DNA from: Heliocidaris tuberculata | Lineage: Eukaryota > Echinodermata > Echinoidea > Camarodonta > Echinometridae | Direction of reading: 5' to 3' | Assembly: GCA_025618425.1 (NCBI GenBank) | Contig: CM046837.1 | Coordinates: forward strand, 22,129,980 to 22,193,979 | Length of the DNA stretch: 64,000 nucleotides | Shown: one piece after another, positions 1 to 13,410 of the stretch | Numbering within the stretch: the first letter of the stretch is position 1 | Layout of the letters: each line of letters starts with the position of its first letter | The notes under the pieces: model-generated | What the model was told of the DNA's origin: nothing | The model's database searches: none | Seen by the model: the letters and a program-made list of their open reading frames with translations, nothing else | Program-made: the position numbers and the translations under genes

Positions 1-8
1 ACATATAC

Positions 9-94
<86 letters not shown>
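1..94. repeat. (AT)n microsatellite
   Basis: Almost pure AT dinucleotide repeat at the left edge, ending just before an SRCR-like relic. Confidence 0.95.
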
Positions 95-97
<3 letters not shown>

Positions 98-135
98 GTA
101 TGTTGATTGTTATAATTCCGCAAGTCATACAGCTC

Positions 136-397
136 AAAGTTGCAGATAGCAGTTGGAGTAAACTATATGGTGCTTATTGGTCTGTTTATGGTCTTGGTAT
201 GCGTTTATATTTTCCATCTACCATCAACTTGGATATGAGTAAGGATATGCTTGGTTGGAGGAGAGGTACACTGGCACCACATACACTATGACGATTGTGA
301 GCAATTGTTCTCATCATATTTTGTACTAACTTAACTGTTCATTTTCAACTGCAAGTGAAATATATCAAATCACTTGTTTCAAAGCAGATGAGAGGTT
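136..397 (+). pseudogene. SRCR-like exon relic, copy 1
   Basis: First of at least six similar + strand segments. The 5' part translates without a stop as K-V-A-D-S-S-W-S-K-L-Y-G, matching the D-S-W-S-K-L start of many SRCR domains. Further on, the frame that reads C-S-F and later I-T-C ends in D-E-R-F. The central cysteine block is eroded and frames are broken, so it cannot be a working exon. The SRCR assignment rests on the consensus of all copies (see the one at 42350) and is inference; it could instead be another cysteine-rich module or an unrecognised repeat. Confidence 0.5.
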
Positions 398-1210
398 TAA
401 TAAAAATGTTATACGTCCTTGACGGCGATTCAGATCAAGACGAACAATCCAGAAAAGCATTCAGTTTACTTTTCAGGGTTTCAGTTTAGAAAACATGTCA
501 TCAAACAATATTATAGCAAATGAACGGAAATTCTAAGAGTTTAAAACTTAATGCGTCTAATCCAAGTATAATAACACCATTATATCATTCGATCTGAGCG
601 AAGGACTAACAGGAAAGCTTTGCCTAAGGTAGTTTAGCGAAATGTCGTGGTGCATAAGAACGCATCCGGAACGGACGCATTCTTATTGTGCGTGAACACT
701 GCATTGAGCTCCGTGCCTTCTACATAACGATCGCATGTAGCCTATAATGCAGTCTTCCCGGATCCGAGCCAATCTTCTTGATAAATTCAAAGAAAGAAGC
801 TCTTGGTACCATTCACTGATTCCGGAAGTACGCCCTCTTCTGTCAGTATATGTGTATGAAAGGCTAGTGTGTAGTACTGGATCAATAACAACAAAATAAC
901 TAGAATATATATTTATTCTAAAAATAGAGTGAGTTTCCGATGGCATTGGCTTGCCTAACAGTTTGCTCTTTATGTTTTATTGCTCCTCTTATTCCTTTTT
1001 CTCCCCTTCTCCAATTCTTCTTATCTTGTATGACTAGAATATGTCTATTGCATTTCAACGATCATAGTGTGCTCCCCCCCCCCCCCCAAAAAAAAAAAGA
1101 ACTAGAACGGCGCTGGTGGAAACAAAAAACAACAACACAACACCACATAATTAATGGAAATGGCAGCCATTAAACCCAATATAATGATTGCCTTCGTCTT
1201 CTCTCAATTT

Positions 1211-1259
<49 letters not shown>

Positions 1260-1439
1260 TTTTCTCAGTTTTCTCAAAATATTCTGATTCTTGTTCTATT
1301 TTCCTCAGTTCGCATGTTTATCTTTAAAAAATATGTTATGTTCTAAAATGATAGCATGTGGATAGGACGTGGAAATCAATATCAGAAATTAAAGACGTGA
1401 ATGATGATTGAAAAATCTACTTATAATTTAAGGGCAAGG
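398..1439. other. No gene seen; simple sequence
   Basis: Noncoding. Around 620-665 is a stretch (AGGTAGTTTAGCGAAAT then GTGGTGCATAAG) that recurs inverted near 10295-10335, so both may be ends of an unclassified repeat. A C9-10/A10 junction lies near 1075-1098 and (CT)n at 1203-1256. Confidence 0.6.
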
Positions 1440-1819
1440 AAAACGAGAGAAATGAACTTTTATAGGATAATGAGAAATGCAGTTTTGTATGTCTTTTGAA
1501 TTTTCGAATTGAAAACTACATTTAGAACTAAAGACAAAAAAAACCCCTTTATATGTAATGATATTAAATTGTTCCCCATGATCATTTTCTAGATATGCAG
1601 CAAATAACTATTGTAGCGAAGAGACAAGTATATAGTACAATGAGGGGATTTTTACTTTTAGAATATCTTATTATGATATCATTAACTCATCAGCTCAAAT
1701 CAAATCAATACTAACATTTGTCCTTGCTGTCGGCCTGAGACCTGTAATAGCCGCCTATGCATAATAACACTTTACTTTGTCATTGAGGACAATTGAAGTT
1801 TAACAGGGGATTTGCAGTT

Positions 1820-1863
<44 letters not shown>

Positions 1864-2185
1864 GATTCTTCTTTATATCAATAGTCAATAGACTTCCTGT
1901 CTTTTCATCATAACAACAAACGCTGGCGCGGATCGAACGCACGTATAAAGCCGCCCCTCCCATTATTCTTCCGTCCCACGCATTCAACTCAACACAATAG
2001 GTCCGATCCCCATTATTATTTCTCCAAAGAACTATAGCTCTATGAAAATTTGAGACAAGCCATTCACTGTTCAAAGTAGCCTTTCAATGAACAGACTACG
2101 GGCTTCAGTGTATGATACATTATCTTGAAATATATCAAACCCTAACTGATGTAATGGCAGGACCCTATCAAAAAAAGTATTAATC
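1440..2185 (+). repeat. Direct duplication, left copy
   Basis: About 740 bp shared with 5478-6195 in the same orientation. Shared landmarks include the passages ending in GAGGGGATTTTTACT, TGCTGTCGGCCTGAG, AGACTTCCTGTCTTTTCATC and CTTCAGTGTATGATACAT. A (CT)n run (1824-1861) is much longer here than in the right copy. A minus-strand open frame across 1772-2074 is broken in the other copy and is not supported as a gene. Confidence 0.85.
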
Positions 2186-2514
2186 ATGTAGCTTTCAATG
2201 CTGGGTTAGTAATTGATTTGCCCCCAAGCCTCCGTCATCAGTTGAATACTGATGAGGCTACCCATCAAATGTCAATATAGACATGATTTTTATTTATCAG
2301 TATTGTCATTGTTGTTATCGTGATTATTATGATTAAGATTATGATTAGCATTACCATCATGGTTTTGATGTTGTTGTTATAATTATTTATTATTATCATC
2401 ATCATCATCATCATAGTCATAATGGTATTGGAGCTATTTTTTACATCGGGGATAGTGTATTAAAGAAGTGAAACTTATTGAGCCATATGAGTAGAGCATG
2501 GTGTGGTATTTCAA

Positions 2515-3573
2515 CAATGGCGTAGCCAGGATTTTTCAATGGGGGGGGGGGCAGACGTGAAGGATCCAACCGCGTAGCCAGGATTTCATTTTAGGGGGTT
2601 CGGTTGTGATCGAGAACGCAAAGCGTGCGAAATTGGTGATTAGCACGCAAAGCGTGAAGGGAGGGGGGGGGGGGGGGGGGGGGTGAGAGAAAGATAACGG
2701 CTCGCAGCCACTTTTTTTTTAGGCGGAAAGTTAGTTCGACGCCCGGACTGCTTTTCAGTTATTTGGACGCAATACTGCACTGTATGTAACAGAGGTGGGT
2801 GCAGGGAGGAGGGAGTTCGCCCCCCCCCCCCCCCGCCGCCCAAAGCACGAAAGCTATGACGTTTTAACAAATTTGAGAGAAAGATAACAGCTCGTAGCAA
2901 ATAATTTTTTTTGGGCGGAAAGTTATAGTTCGACGCTCGGACTACTTTTCAATAATTTGGATGCAACCGCGTAGCCAGGATTTCATTTTAGGGGGGTTGG
3001 GTTGTGATCGAGAACGCGAAGCGTGCGAAATTGGTGATTAGCACGCAAAGCGTGAAGGGAGGGGGGGGGGGGGCGTTGAGAAAAAGATAACGGCTCGCAG
3101 CAACTTTTTTTTAGGCGGAAAGATAGTTCGACGCCCGGACTGCTTTTTCAATTATTTAGACGCAATAATGCACTGTAACAGGGGTGGGTGCAGGGAGGGG
3201 ACTTTTCCCCCTCCCACCCCAAGCACGAAAGCTATGACGTTTTAACAAATTTGAGAGAAAGATAAGAGCTCGTAGCAAACAATTTTTTTAGGCGGAAAGT
3301 TATAGTTCGACGCTCGGACTGCTTTTCAATAATATGGATGCAATATTTTACTGTATGTAATAGGTGTGGGGGCAGGGAAGGGGGAGTTATTTCCCCTTCC
3401 CGCGCGAAGCGTGAAAACTTTGACGTTTTAGCAAGTTGTGATTGAAAGGTAACGACTCGTAGCGCCTTTTTAGTTTTTTTTTGTCTCAATTCCCCTGCTT
3501 TTTCGTTCTCACTTTTTTTAGGGGCTGAATAGGAGGGCCAGTGCCCCCCTGGGCCCCCCTGGCTACGCCTATG
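2515..3573. mobile_element. hAT-like non-autonomous element with internal duplication
   Basis: Ends are inverted: CAATGGCGTAGCCAGG on the left and the complement of CATAGGCGTAGCCAGG on the right. Flanks TATTTCAA (2507-2514) and TGTTTCAA (3574-3581) match at 7 of 8 positions, as expected for an old 8-bp target duplication of a hAT transposon. No transposase frame is present. Inside, a ~400 bp segment beginning GCGTAGCCAGGATTTCATTT occurs twice in tandem (about 2568 and 2967), each with a long poly(G) tract. Confidence 0.75.
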
Positions 3574-3749
3574 TGTTTCAAGTATACAAATCGGAGATTA
3601 AAAACCATTAAATAGGAAAGGGACAGTACAGATTTTCCTAGATTTCCCCTTGAAATGGGATTAAAGTGGCAAAACAAAAGCTTATGAAAGATTAGGGATC
3701 TTGTAGTCCAGACAGAAAGAGGAATGAAGATTGAATCAACGCCGATATC

Positions 3750-5474
3750 CAGGGGCATCGCTAGAACATTTGAATGGGGGAGGGGTGGGACACCCAAATT
3801 TGCCGACAGATTTTTAGAGTGTGACACCCAAATTTGCCAAAAAATGCTACACGGTACACCGTAATCTCCCCTCACACAATGATACAAGAAAATCGCAGAT
3901 GTAGAAGTCATGATCATACGGGCCCATTTTCGCAAGGGGATAGGCTGACACTTTTTACCCGAATATCAACTTTTCAACTTCTGAATTAAAAAACAAAACA
4001 AAACAAAGCAAAAACAAAAACAACAACAACGAAAAACTTTTCTTAGTAAAAATGTACAGAAGTTACATATCAGGAAACCTCACTACCCAAATATGTGGAT
4101 ATTCTGGCACCTCTCTACCCGAATATGAAGTGGTGGCTGGCCAAACATCGGAACTTTGAAAATCCTCGGGAGGGGGCTATGTACAGCCCATTGCCGAAGG
4201 GGGGGGGGCGCATTTTGCCCGAATATTATCTATTCACTTTTTTGAGAGCGAGGGGAAAAAAAAAAAAAAAAAAAAAAAAGGTTTTCCTTCTTTTTCTTTG
4301 CTTCCCTTTTCCTTTCCCTCTTTTCTTTCTGTTTTAGTTTAATTTCCTTTCCTTTTCCTTTTCTTCCCCTTTCCCTTTTCCTTTCTCTTTTCTCCTTTTT
4401 CTTTTCTCTTTCCTCTTCCCTCTCCCCATTTTCTCCCTCCTTTTTTGCCGACAGAGGTGGCGCATTTGCAGACAGCAATTTTGAGTGGGAGTGTGATCCC
4501 TCAAGCCCCCCCCCCCCCCCCATCTGCTGCCCAAAACTCTTATCGTCATATTTTTAAAGTCGGCACTAATACGATTCATTTACCATTCATTTTGGGCGCG
4601 AAATGGAATGTTTTCTCGTGTGACTGAGAAAAAATACATTATGAATCTTATTCCGGGATACAATTTTCATATACATATTATTACTTTTTGCGGGGGTCCG
4701 TTTTATTGCCCCCCCCCCCTTTCCCATCCCTCGATAGACCCTACAGATCTAGAGGGCCAGCGGTTCCCCATAAACTTACTTCCAGTTCAAAGCGCTGTCG
4801 GCGAAAATATATACCGTTTTCTTTTTCCTGACAATTCTAGATGATTTGCATCTGTTATCATTTTGGTTGTTGTTGGTCCTAACCCCCTCTCCCCTCGAGA
4901 ACCTTGGGAAGGCCTTTGGTGTATTCCCAATATCATATGCCTAGTTAGAATTTAAAGTTGGCCATTATTTCTCCTTTCCACTGCTTAAATTTTCGGTTCC
5001 ACACTCGCCACAAATATATCTGGGAAATTTGTTTCCGCTACCCCCCCCCCCAAAAAAAAAAATAGTGGAAAGTTAATATTCGGACAAAAGGCACTCCCTT
5101 CGATAATGGGCTGCGCCCCCCCCCCCCTCCCCCTGATGATTTTTTAAGTTCCGATATTCGGGCAACAATGCAACACTTCATATTCAGGTAGCGAGGTGCC
5201 AGAATATTCAAATATTTGGGCAGCCAGGATAATTATGTAACTACTGTATTTAGATTAGAATATTGGCCGCCTGGCCGGTATGATCAAGCTCTCTCTCTCT
5301 CTCTGTGTGTGTGTTTTTTTTTTTGGGGGGGGGGGGATTAGGGTATAGCCACTGAATTCTGTGGGTACAGCTTAGGGTGCGGCATTTTTTGTATCCAAAT
5401 TTGAGTGTCAGACCTTTGTCGGAAAATTTTGGCGTCATCCCCTCCCCATTCAAAATTTTCTAGCGACGTCTCTG
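3750..5474. mobile_element. Large palindromic (foldback) element
   Basis: The ends form long imperfect inverted repeats: the left begins CAGGGGCATCGCTAGAAC and the right is the complement of CAGAGACGTCGCTAGAAA. A second inner pair of arms (about 4090-4250 and 5060-5230) carries GATATTCTGGCACCTC and its complement. The CAGGG-like ends suggest hAT ancestry, but the flanking 8-mers do not match, so no target duplication is claimed. The centre holds pyrimidine-rich sequence and several poly(G/C) runs; no coding frame. Confidence 0.6.
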
Positions 5475-5477
5475 CAG

Positions 5478-6195
5478 AAAGTGAAACTAGTATAAGCTAG
5501 TGAGAAATACAGTTTTTTTAATGTCTTTTTAAATCATAGAATTGAAAATTACATTTAAAACTAAATACCAAAAAGAGCCCTTTGCATGCAATAATATTTG
5601 TCCGCATGAGCATTTTCTTTTTAGAGTGCGTGTCATTCTAGCTTGAGCTAATCTAGATATGCAGCAAAAAAAGTAGCTAAGAGGCAAGTATGGTATAATG
5701 AGGGGATTTTTACTCTAGAATATATAATGAATCCATCAAACCAAATCAAATCAATACTATCATCAGTCCATGCTGTCGGCCTGAGTCCTGTAATAGCGGC
5801 CTATGCATAACATGTTGTTATGTCACTGAGGGAAGTTCAGTTTAACAGGGATTAGCAGTAGGGCTCTCTCTCTCCTATTACTTCTTTATATCAGTAGTCA
5901 ATAGACTTCCTGTCTTTTCATCATAAGAACAAACGCTGACGCTGCTCGAACGCATGTATAACCAAAGCCGCCTCCCCATTATTCCTCCGTCCTACATGCA
6001 TTCAACTCAACACAATAAGTCCGATCCCCCATTATTATTTCTTCTTCGAACTATATAGCTCTATGCAAAATCTGAGACACAAGCCTTTCACTGAAGTAGC
6101 TTTTCATTGCACAGAGTAAGGGCTTCAGTGTATGATACATATCTTGAAATATATCAAACCCTAACTGATGGCAGCACCCTATAAAACAAGTGCTT
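5478..6195 (+). repeat. Direct duplication, right copy
   Basis: Second copy of 1440-2185, same orientation, about 4 kb away, with small indels and a short (CT)n. The two hAT-like or foldback elements lie between the copies, the right one ending exactly where this copy begins. Confidence 0.85.
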
Positions 6196-6249
6196 AACTA
6201 AAGGCCACGTGCAGTTGATGTGATTCCCCCTCTGTTTTTCTATAGTCTG

Positions 6250-7027
6250 AAGTACCCAAAACGTGTCCCTTTTTTCTGAAAACTGTTCCCTTTCTCTCTT
6301 ATAGGTGCCCTTTTCTCCTTTTGATAAATGCCCCTAATTCTGTCTAATTTGTGCCCTTTTCTCATTTGATAAGAGCACTTATGCTTCTGATGGGTGCCCC
6401 TTTTCCCTTCTAATAAGTGCCCTTTTCCCCCTTCTGATAATTACCCCTTTCCCTACGTAATATGTGCCCTCTTCCTCATAAGTGCCTCTTTTCACCTCTT
6501 TTAATTGCCCCTTCCCACCTCTGATAAGCACCCTTTCCTCTTCTGATAAATGCCCCTTTTACCAATATTTCCCACTGTTTCTTACAAAAAGAGCCATATT
6601 TATATAGCTTCAAATTATCGGTGCGGCTTAACAGGTACCCATTACTAAACTACAGAGTAAAGCAGTGGGGCTGGAGGCAAGAGGGGCATGCCATGCCCCC
6701 CCCCCCCAACACAGTATTTGTCATTCCGCTCTCTCGAATATGCCATAATACTACCAAGTAAGGATAATATTTTCCGAAAATTTCCCCCAAACTCTTATAA
6801 TACATATTGAAATCAAGCATTTATCATACTAAAGTATGTTGATATCGATGAAATCCTAAAGAAAAACGACAGGGTTAAAGCACGAATTAAAATATCTTTC
6901 GACATTCCCCAAATTAAGTTTCTCTTGTCATTTTCATTATATCGCCGTAAAAAAATGCACAAACATAGGACTTCAACGTTAGAAAAAAGTCTGAAAACTT
7001 TTGCTCCTCGCTTCGCTCGCACATGGA
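6250..7027 (-). mobile_element. hAT-like MITE, truncated inverted copy
   Basis: Reverse complement of the interior of the element at 7797-8992. It includes the minisatellite of GTGCCC and TGATAAGTGCCC phrases at 6250-6560 and then the conserved unique part ending in the GCTCCTCGCTTCGCTCGCACATGG block. Both terminal inverted repeats are missing, so the copy is truncated at both ends. Confidence 0.7.
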
Positions 7028-7788
7028 TTTCTTTTGAAAGATTCAGCTGAAGGGCAGGAACGAATGTTTAAGGGTAGACTATTCTTATTTTATTTACCAA
7101 TTATAAAAACATATATATAATAACATACATGATAACATGAGAAAATAATATTGGAAGGATCGCCCTGCTCAGCCGTGCCATTGCAGCTCAGCTGTTCTAC
7201 AGAGGGGCTATTCAAGCGTGCGGAGCAAGAAACAATAAAGAAAATCAATAGAGAGTGAATCAAAAGGCCATAGCAACCGCCATGAAATGAATTGTCGGAT
7301 TGGGTTGATATTTTGTAGGAGTGTTAAACATAGGTTATTCATTGTATTACCAAGAGTTCAAATTGTGAACTTTAGTCAATCGAAAGTTGTTATGATGCAC
7401 ATGACTCGCCATTATGGAAAGATTAAGCGCACCTCGGCCGGTGGCCTGACACCTGCACTAGACAATGCCTATTCACTCCGTTGGGATGTCTTTCTTTGTT
7501 CCCTGTTACATAATACTGGTTTGTTACCTGTATCGTCCTTCTGTTATCATACACTGAACTTGCAATTTAGCCTATAATAAACTTAAATAGAACCTACTCT
7601 TTTCTTGTTCACATTGATTAACCCATGCAATTTGTTTTACATAGAACTTACATAGTCTGGGAACTTTCCCGAAATAGTCACCCCATTTTACATAAATTAT
7701 GAGATTTTACCCCCTTACAGTTACTTAGAGTATCCATGTTATTCACAAAAAGCTTGTCAGCTCGAACCGGGTTTGGCCTGGGCTATTT
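7028..7788. other. No gene seen
   Basis: Plain AT-rich sequence. A 96-codon open frame (7287-7577) has no recognisable domain or splice context and is not called. Confidence 0.5.
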
Positions 7789-7796
7789 CTCTACGT

Positions 7797-8992
7797 CAGG
7801 GGCAGCGGAGCGTCTTTCAAAGTGGGGGGGGGGGGGGGGGGGGCACCAGCCAAAAAGGGCACTTTTGGGGAAAAGGGGGCACCTACAATGGGTGAACATA
7901 AAACGAAAAAAGAGACCATTTTTGTGACATTGGTATTACCCTACAGTCCAGTCAACATGATTAATACATTATCAGGCATCATCTTCTTCCTTTTTATTGT
8001 GGTTCTGGACACTGCTTCAGCTTCCCCAATAAATTAGCAGATGTGTGTGGTGGTCTAATGACTCATGTGCGAGCGAGCGATGCTGAATTCCTTTGGTTGA
8101 GAATCATTTATAGCGATATAATGAAATTGACAACAGCAAATTAATTGGGGGAATGTCGAATTATCTTTTAATTCATACATTATCCCTGTCGCTTTTCTTA
8201 AGGATTACATCTATATCAACATACTTTATGCGATCTGCTTGCTTTCATGAGAGCTAGCGAGCGTAGCGTGGGAGTTTTGGGGAGATTTTCAGAAAATATT
8301 GCCCTTAATTGGTGTAAATTATGGGCATATTCGAATATATAGCGGAATAAGAATTCCTTTGCTGCGGGGGAGGTAGGCATTATGCCCCTCTTGCCTCCAG
8401 CTCCACTGCCTTACATTGTAGTAATATGTGTACCTGCTACTACATAAATCCGCATCGATTCTTTGAAGTTAGATATGGCTTTATTTGTAAGAAACAACGG
8501 GAAATATACGTAAAAGGGGGCATTTATCCGAAGAGGAAAGGGCGCTTATCAGAGTTGGAATGGGGCACTTATAAGAAGTAAAAATGGCACTCATGAGAAG
8601 AGGAAAATGGCACATATTAGATAGGAAAAGGGGAGCTTATGAGATGTAAAAATGGCATTTATCAGAAGGGGAAAGTTGGCACTATTTAGAAGGGAAAAGG
8701 GGCACCTATCAGAAGTAAAAATGTACTTATCATTAGAAGAAAAAAGCACTTATTAGAGAGATAAGGAGCCAATTATCAGATTTTGAAAAGGGGCACTTAT
8801 CAGGAGGGGAAAAAACACTTATCAGAAGGGGAAGGGGCACTTATTAGAAAGGAAAAGGGGCACTTTTAATAGTAAAAAGGGCACTTATCAGAGAGGAAGG
8901 GGGGCATTTTTCAGATGTAAAAAGGGCACTTTTGGGTACTTGAAAAAGTGGGAGGGCACTGTGCCCCCTGGCCCCCGGGTGCGCCGTCCCTG
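7797..8992 (+). mobile_element. hAT-like MITE with 8-bp target duplication
   Basis: The element starts CAGGGGCAGCGGAGCG and ends with the complement of CAGGGACGGCGC. It is bracketed by identical CTCTACGT at 7789-7796 and 8993-9000. CAGGG ends plus an 8-bp duplication are the hAT hallmark. It carries poly(G) near its left end and a degenerate minisatellite (GGGGCACTTATCAGA-type units of ~20-30 bp) over 8515-8940. No transposase frame. Confidence 0.88.
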
Positions 8993-9000
8993 CTCTACGT

Positions 9001-12000
9001 TGACTAATTTTCCGACTACTGACAAATGAACGGGCTGCATTCTCTCCGTTTTATATGTTATCATTCCTTGCTTCAGTAGGCTATTCAGGAATGGATAAAC
9101 AACTGAAAAGGATTGGCTGATGTATATATTAAATAATTAGCCACGGCGCAACCTTTACAGCCCCCCCCCCCCCCCCCTTCGAGCTTCTAAATCACTTTGA
9201 AATTTTATTGCCATGACAACAAGAATATCTACAATATAATCCGAAATATTCGTCAGTGCACATCCTTATCACAATATAACAAGAAAACAATCTTTTGCCT
9301 ACTTACTAATATTATTGATAATGTAATTATTATTATTATTAGTATCATCGACATCATCATCATCACCATAATGACAATTACCATCATGTTGGGGGGGGGG
9401 GGGAACATGTTACCCTGTCCCTCTCGATTTGCGATTATAAGACGATTTCCTTCGAATTTCGAACCTTTTACCTACTATTTCATGCCCTTTATACTTGTGG
9501 GCGCATATATTACTGCACAAAATTCTGATGGAGATTGGGATCTCAATTAGGAAGAGGTTATTGACAGAAAAAGGTGATGGGCAGAAATAATTGAAGTCAA
9601 TAAGAGCAATATATTTGAAAGGCACGCAATACTTTTAACCTCGTAATAATGATCCAGACTCTCTCGGATATCTGTTTTAACCATGAAAGAAGAAATAAAT
9701 AATATTTATGAATAAACAATAATACTCTTCATGAGGAAAACAAAAACGGTATTCAAATCGATGTTCCTCTTGAATTCCCTCGTTAAACGATAAAGCCCAC
9801 ATACTGATTTTAGCCTACCATGAAAATATATATTAAAAATATTTTTAAAAGACAGAGAATTTCGATACTGATAGACTCACTGTTCTTAGTAAATGCTAGT
9901 TTCAGAGTCCCCAGTAAGATAGAACGAAACAATTAGATTGTTATTTACAAGTGTTTTTATCGAAGTATATAAATACTAGAATAGATAGATACGTATTGAG
10001 AAAATTTAATACAACGGATCATCATGAATGTGTCCCGCAGACTTGACCCGTCATAATAGTGGTTTGCCGCGTAGAGAAAAACACGTAGAAGTACACAATA
10101 ATGTAGCCGTAGAGGGGGATATAGCGTTTTAAACGAGTCTGTAGAGAAGACCAAAAAATAATCGCGGCTTTTCAGCACCGGGAGACGGGATCGCTTTTGT
10201 CAGACACAGAATCTTCGTTCCCCAGGGGGTAAAATCCCGGAAGCGAGAAACGCTGTCGCTGATTGGCCGCTTGCGTTCTTTTGTTTAAAATCCCCGTGCT
10301 TATGCACCACTACAATTCGCTAAGCTACCTAATGCACAATGATCATGTCAATTTTAAAATACATTGAAATTACCTTTACAAAATTAAATTATACAAGACG
10401 AAAAAATTAGGAGGGGAGCATTTTGAACAATGACCTGTTTTGCCCCCACTTTTATCAATTTCATCTGCAAGCGATGCATTATTTTCATGAATGAAATCCA
10501 CATTTTTCATATAATTTTATATAACAATAGAAAGGGAAAGGCAATTATCTTTTTCTCATAAGTATGAACTCAGGAGCTGTTCAACTTTTCTTTTCGACAA
10601 GTCATGGCAATTACATGAAACAGAATATGACATTCGAATATTTTGGTTTCAAGATTAGTACTTAATTATATCACATACAAATTTATGGGCACCTACCCAT
10701 CAATATATACTGTTCTTGATAAATTAATTATTTGGTGGGGTCGGAGTTTGTTTTGAACATTCCATTTAATAGAGCATTTTTGATCAGACAGTCATATGAA
10801 AATGTAATATTGATATTCATCTCAAAACAATCAAGGAATGCATAGTTTATTAATTTTTTGTAATAATAATGTTATGAACAATTCAAAGCACAGTTCCTTT
10901 TCACCAGAAGAGAAAAAAAAAACTGGACAACAAAGAGGTGCTCGAGGTAGGAAAAGGAAGAGGAAGAGAGCATGGGAGATAAAGCAGGAGGAATAAAGCT
11001 AGAGAGAGAAAGGGTAAACGTAGGATGCTGCTGCCTCACAATTATTCCTAATATCATGGGACTTTTAAGTGAGACAGTGCCGATGGTATATTTTGGAACT
11101 TTGTGTCACAAAAGACGAAGTATAATTATATAATTGCCAGTGTCATCTGAAATACCAAATATTGGCGCCGTGTTGAGGAAAGAGTGCCCCTTTTATTAGC
11201 CACAAATCGGCGTCAGCCTAAAGATCGGCAATGTTGTCATGCAACGGCGTCGATTTTATGTGAGCTTGCAGCCATAGCATGTTCAAAAAGTTCAGCGCAA
11301 ATGGCAACGAAAAATTTGGCGCCGACATCATACCTGAAGAGGCACTGTGATTTTTAATTAACGTCATGCAGTTAGAGTAAAATGTATGCGTATTGCTAGG
11401 TTGTTGTTTTTTCCCCCTGTCAACTTGGATAAGGGAATGGCTTTGGCTCGTGGGATTACATGAACACTGAGACCATGTACACTATTACAGTTATGTTGTG
11501 CTCAGCTGTCTTCACAACATCTGGTACTACAGCTGTTTGTTTTTCACATGGTGACACAACTATAAATTTTACATGACATGACACAGACCACGTGAGAAGG
11601 CTTACATGATTTAAATTTTAACATTTCGATTTTTTTTCTTTATTTTTAAAACATTAATTTCTTTCGCATAACACCACCATACATAATTTTGTCATGAGCC
11701 CATACAATTTACACTAAAAAAACACCTGAAATGCTAAAAAAGAAGTGTGGTGAGGAGTTGCACAAACCTTGCTAAATATAGCACCTAAAGTGAAATTTCT
11801 GATAAAAGCTTATGTGGTGCATGATAGTGGTGCTAAAAAAAGTGCTGAGTCAAATGAACTAATGAGGCTAATGAACGGGGCCTGACGAGCTATGGCAAAA
11901 TAGCATATCATTTGCATAATGTAATATAAAGAAAATATACATTTTTGAAATTTTTGTCTATTTCAAAGAAATTTAATGATCTATTGTCTCATTTGGCGTC

Positions 12001-12138
12001 TTAAATGTACTATGTGTATCAAGAAAATGAACTAGATGAATCCGACTTCATCTCCTATATGCCTCCGCCTAAATTCAATTAAGTTCATGGCTCTAAACTG
12101 TTCTTGAAATATTGTGATATTCATAATAAAACACCTAT
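9001..12138. other. Noncoding, no gene seen
   Basis: AT-rich sequence with poly(C) at 9161-9177, (ATT/ATC)-rich sequence near 9328-9385, poly(G) at 9390-9402 and a slightly GC-richer patch at 10020-10340. No exon, RNA gene or mobile-element terminus could be supported. Confidence 0.5.
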
Positions 12139-12139
12139 A

Positions 12140-12968
12140 ATAATGTACCCAATTGTTGTTCAGTATTTCTATCTCAAGGAAGCTATACCTGGCGCCATAA
12201 CAATGTACTAAAATGCTTTGTAGAAGTGATCATAGAAAATATTTCGCCCGATACAAAAATCCTTCATGATATTCCTTATTTAACCGCTACTCTTCCGTCT
12301 CAGCAATGCCACTGCCTTGTACGCAAACAAACTTCCTGATCTTTGTATCTATGATGAAAAGAGCAAAAAGATAATGATCGTGGAATTGACAGTCCCATTC
12401 GAACTTGGAATAGAAAATGCCCATCAATAATAATGATAATAATAATAATAATAATAATAATGATAATAATAATAATAATAATAATAATGATAATAATAAT
12501 AATAATAATAATAATGATAATAATAATAATATTAGTATCATTTAGATGTGCGATTCGTGTTACGACTGCCGGGGCGCGATTGTTCGGGGCGCGATTGTTC
12601 GTGGCGGGCGGGCGGGGTCGTACATGTCCGGACACTTCGCGAGGACGTAAAAGGAAAGTCTATACCCTCGTAACATTCAAGCAGGTATACTATTGAGTAA
12701 CTGAAATTATACTTAAATTTTAATATTTCCTTAATATAAAACTTAAACTGATAGACCTGAATACATACAAACTATAAGATCTATTTTGCCAAGCATGTTT
12801 TATGACATTTTATGACTTGTATTGCTTTGTATGTTTTGTATTGTATGTCCTGCCTTGGCAGTAATATGCTAGGACCTGGACTACTCTTACTGTTATGTTT
12901 GTGAATGTGCAACTCTTACTGTGTTTATACTCTGTTGCTTTATTGAAGATTTAAAATAAAGTGATACA
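12140..12968 (+). mobile_element. RLE-type LINE 3' fragment, copy 1
   Basis: Shares its coding stretch (12140-12425) with the fuller element at 24893-26868, reading parts of the same restriction-like endonuclease, but small deletions break the frame. A (TAA/TGA)n tract follows at 12427-12533, then the same ~430 bp 3' untranslated sequence (CATTTAGATGTGCGATTCG through GTATTGTATGTCCTGCCTTGG) found at 26430-26868. A dead, 5'-truncated copy. Confidence 0.8.
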
Positions 12969-13189
12969 AAATCAAAATGTTAATTGACCTCTGACCTTTG
13001 ACATTTGACCTAACAACCCAAAAGTCTGTGACTTTGTCTCGAATTTGTATAAAACAGTTGTAGAATGATTATATAAGGAGGGGCTATGTAACTTCTAGGG
13101 GATATCAAGTGATATATTTCAAGTCAAGCCCAATAAGTAGGCCTGTTTTAAGTTCGAGTTTTAGTATCTATTCCATCCATTTATTGGAT

Positions 13190-13390
13190 ATAGGATGATT
13201 CTGTGGATCCTTCCTGTCACCTATGGAAATTGTAAAATATTATTTGTAATTTTACTCGAATGATATTAAAATGATGTGCTTTATGAACAAATTCAATGAG
13301 TAAGATTAAATGGAACAGTCCTTTTATGTGTAGGTATAACATAGGAAACGAAGGAGTATGACATCTAGCATCTAAAATTTACTGCTTCTT
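13190..13390 (+). repeat. Duplicon upstream of SRCR-like relic, copy A
   Basis: About 200 bp shared with 32716-32945 in the same orientation (GGATACAGGATGATT, CTTCCTGTCACCTA, TCAATGAGTAA, ATAGGAAACGAAGGAG in modified forms). It runs directly into the relic at 13411, so the duplicated block included former intron plus exon. Confidence 0.65.
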
Positions 13391-13410
13391 GGAACTTCTT
13401 ACAACAATTT

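Noticed and set aside
1772..2074. 100-codon minus-strand frame
   Set aside because: Open only in one copy of a duplicated noncoding block and partly made of (CT)n; the other copy has stops.
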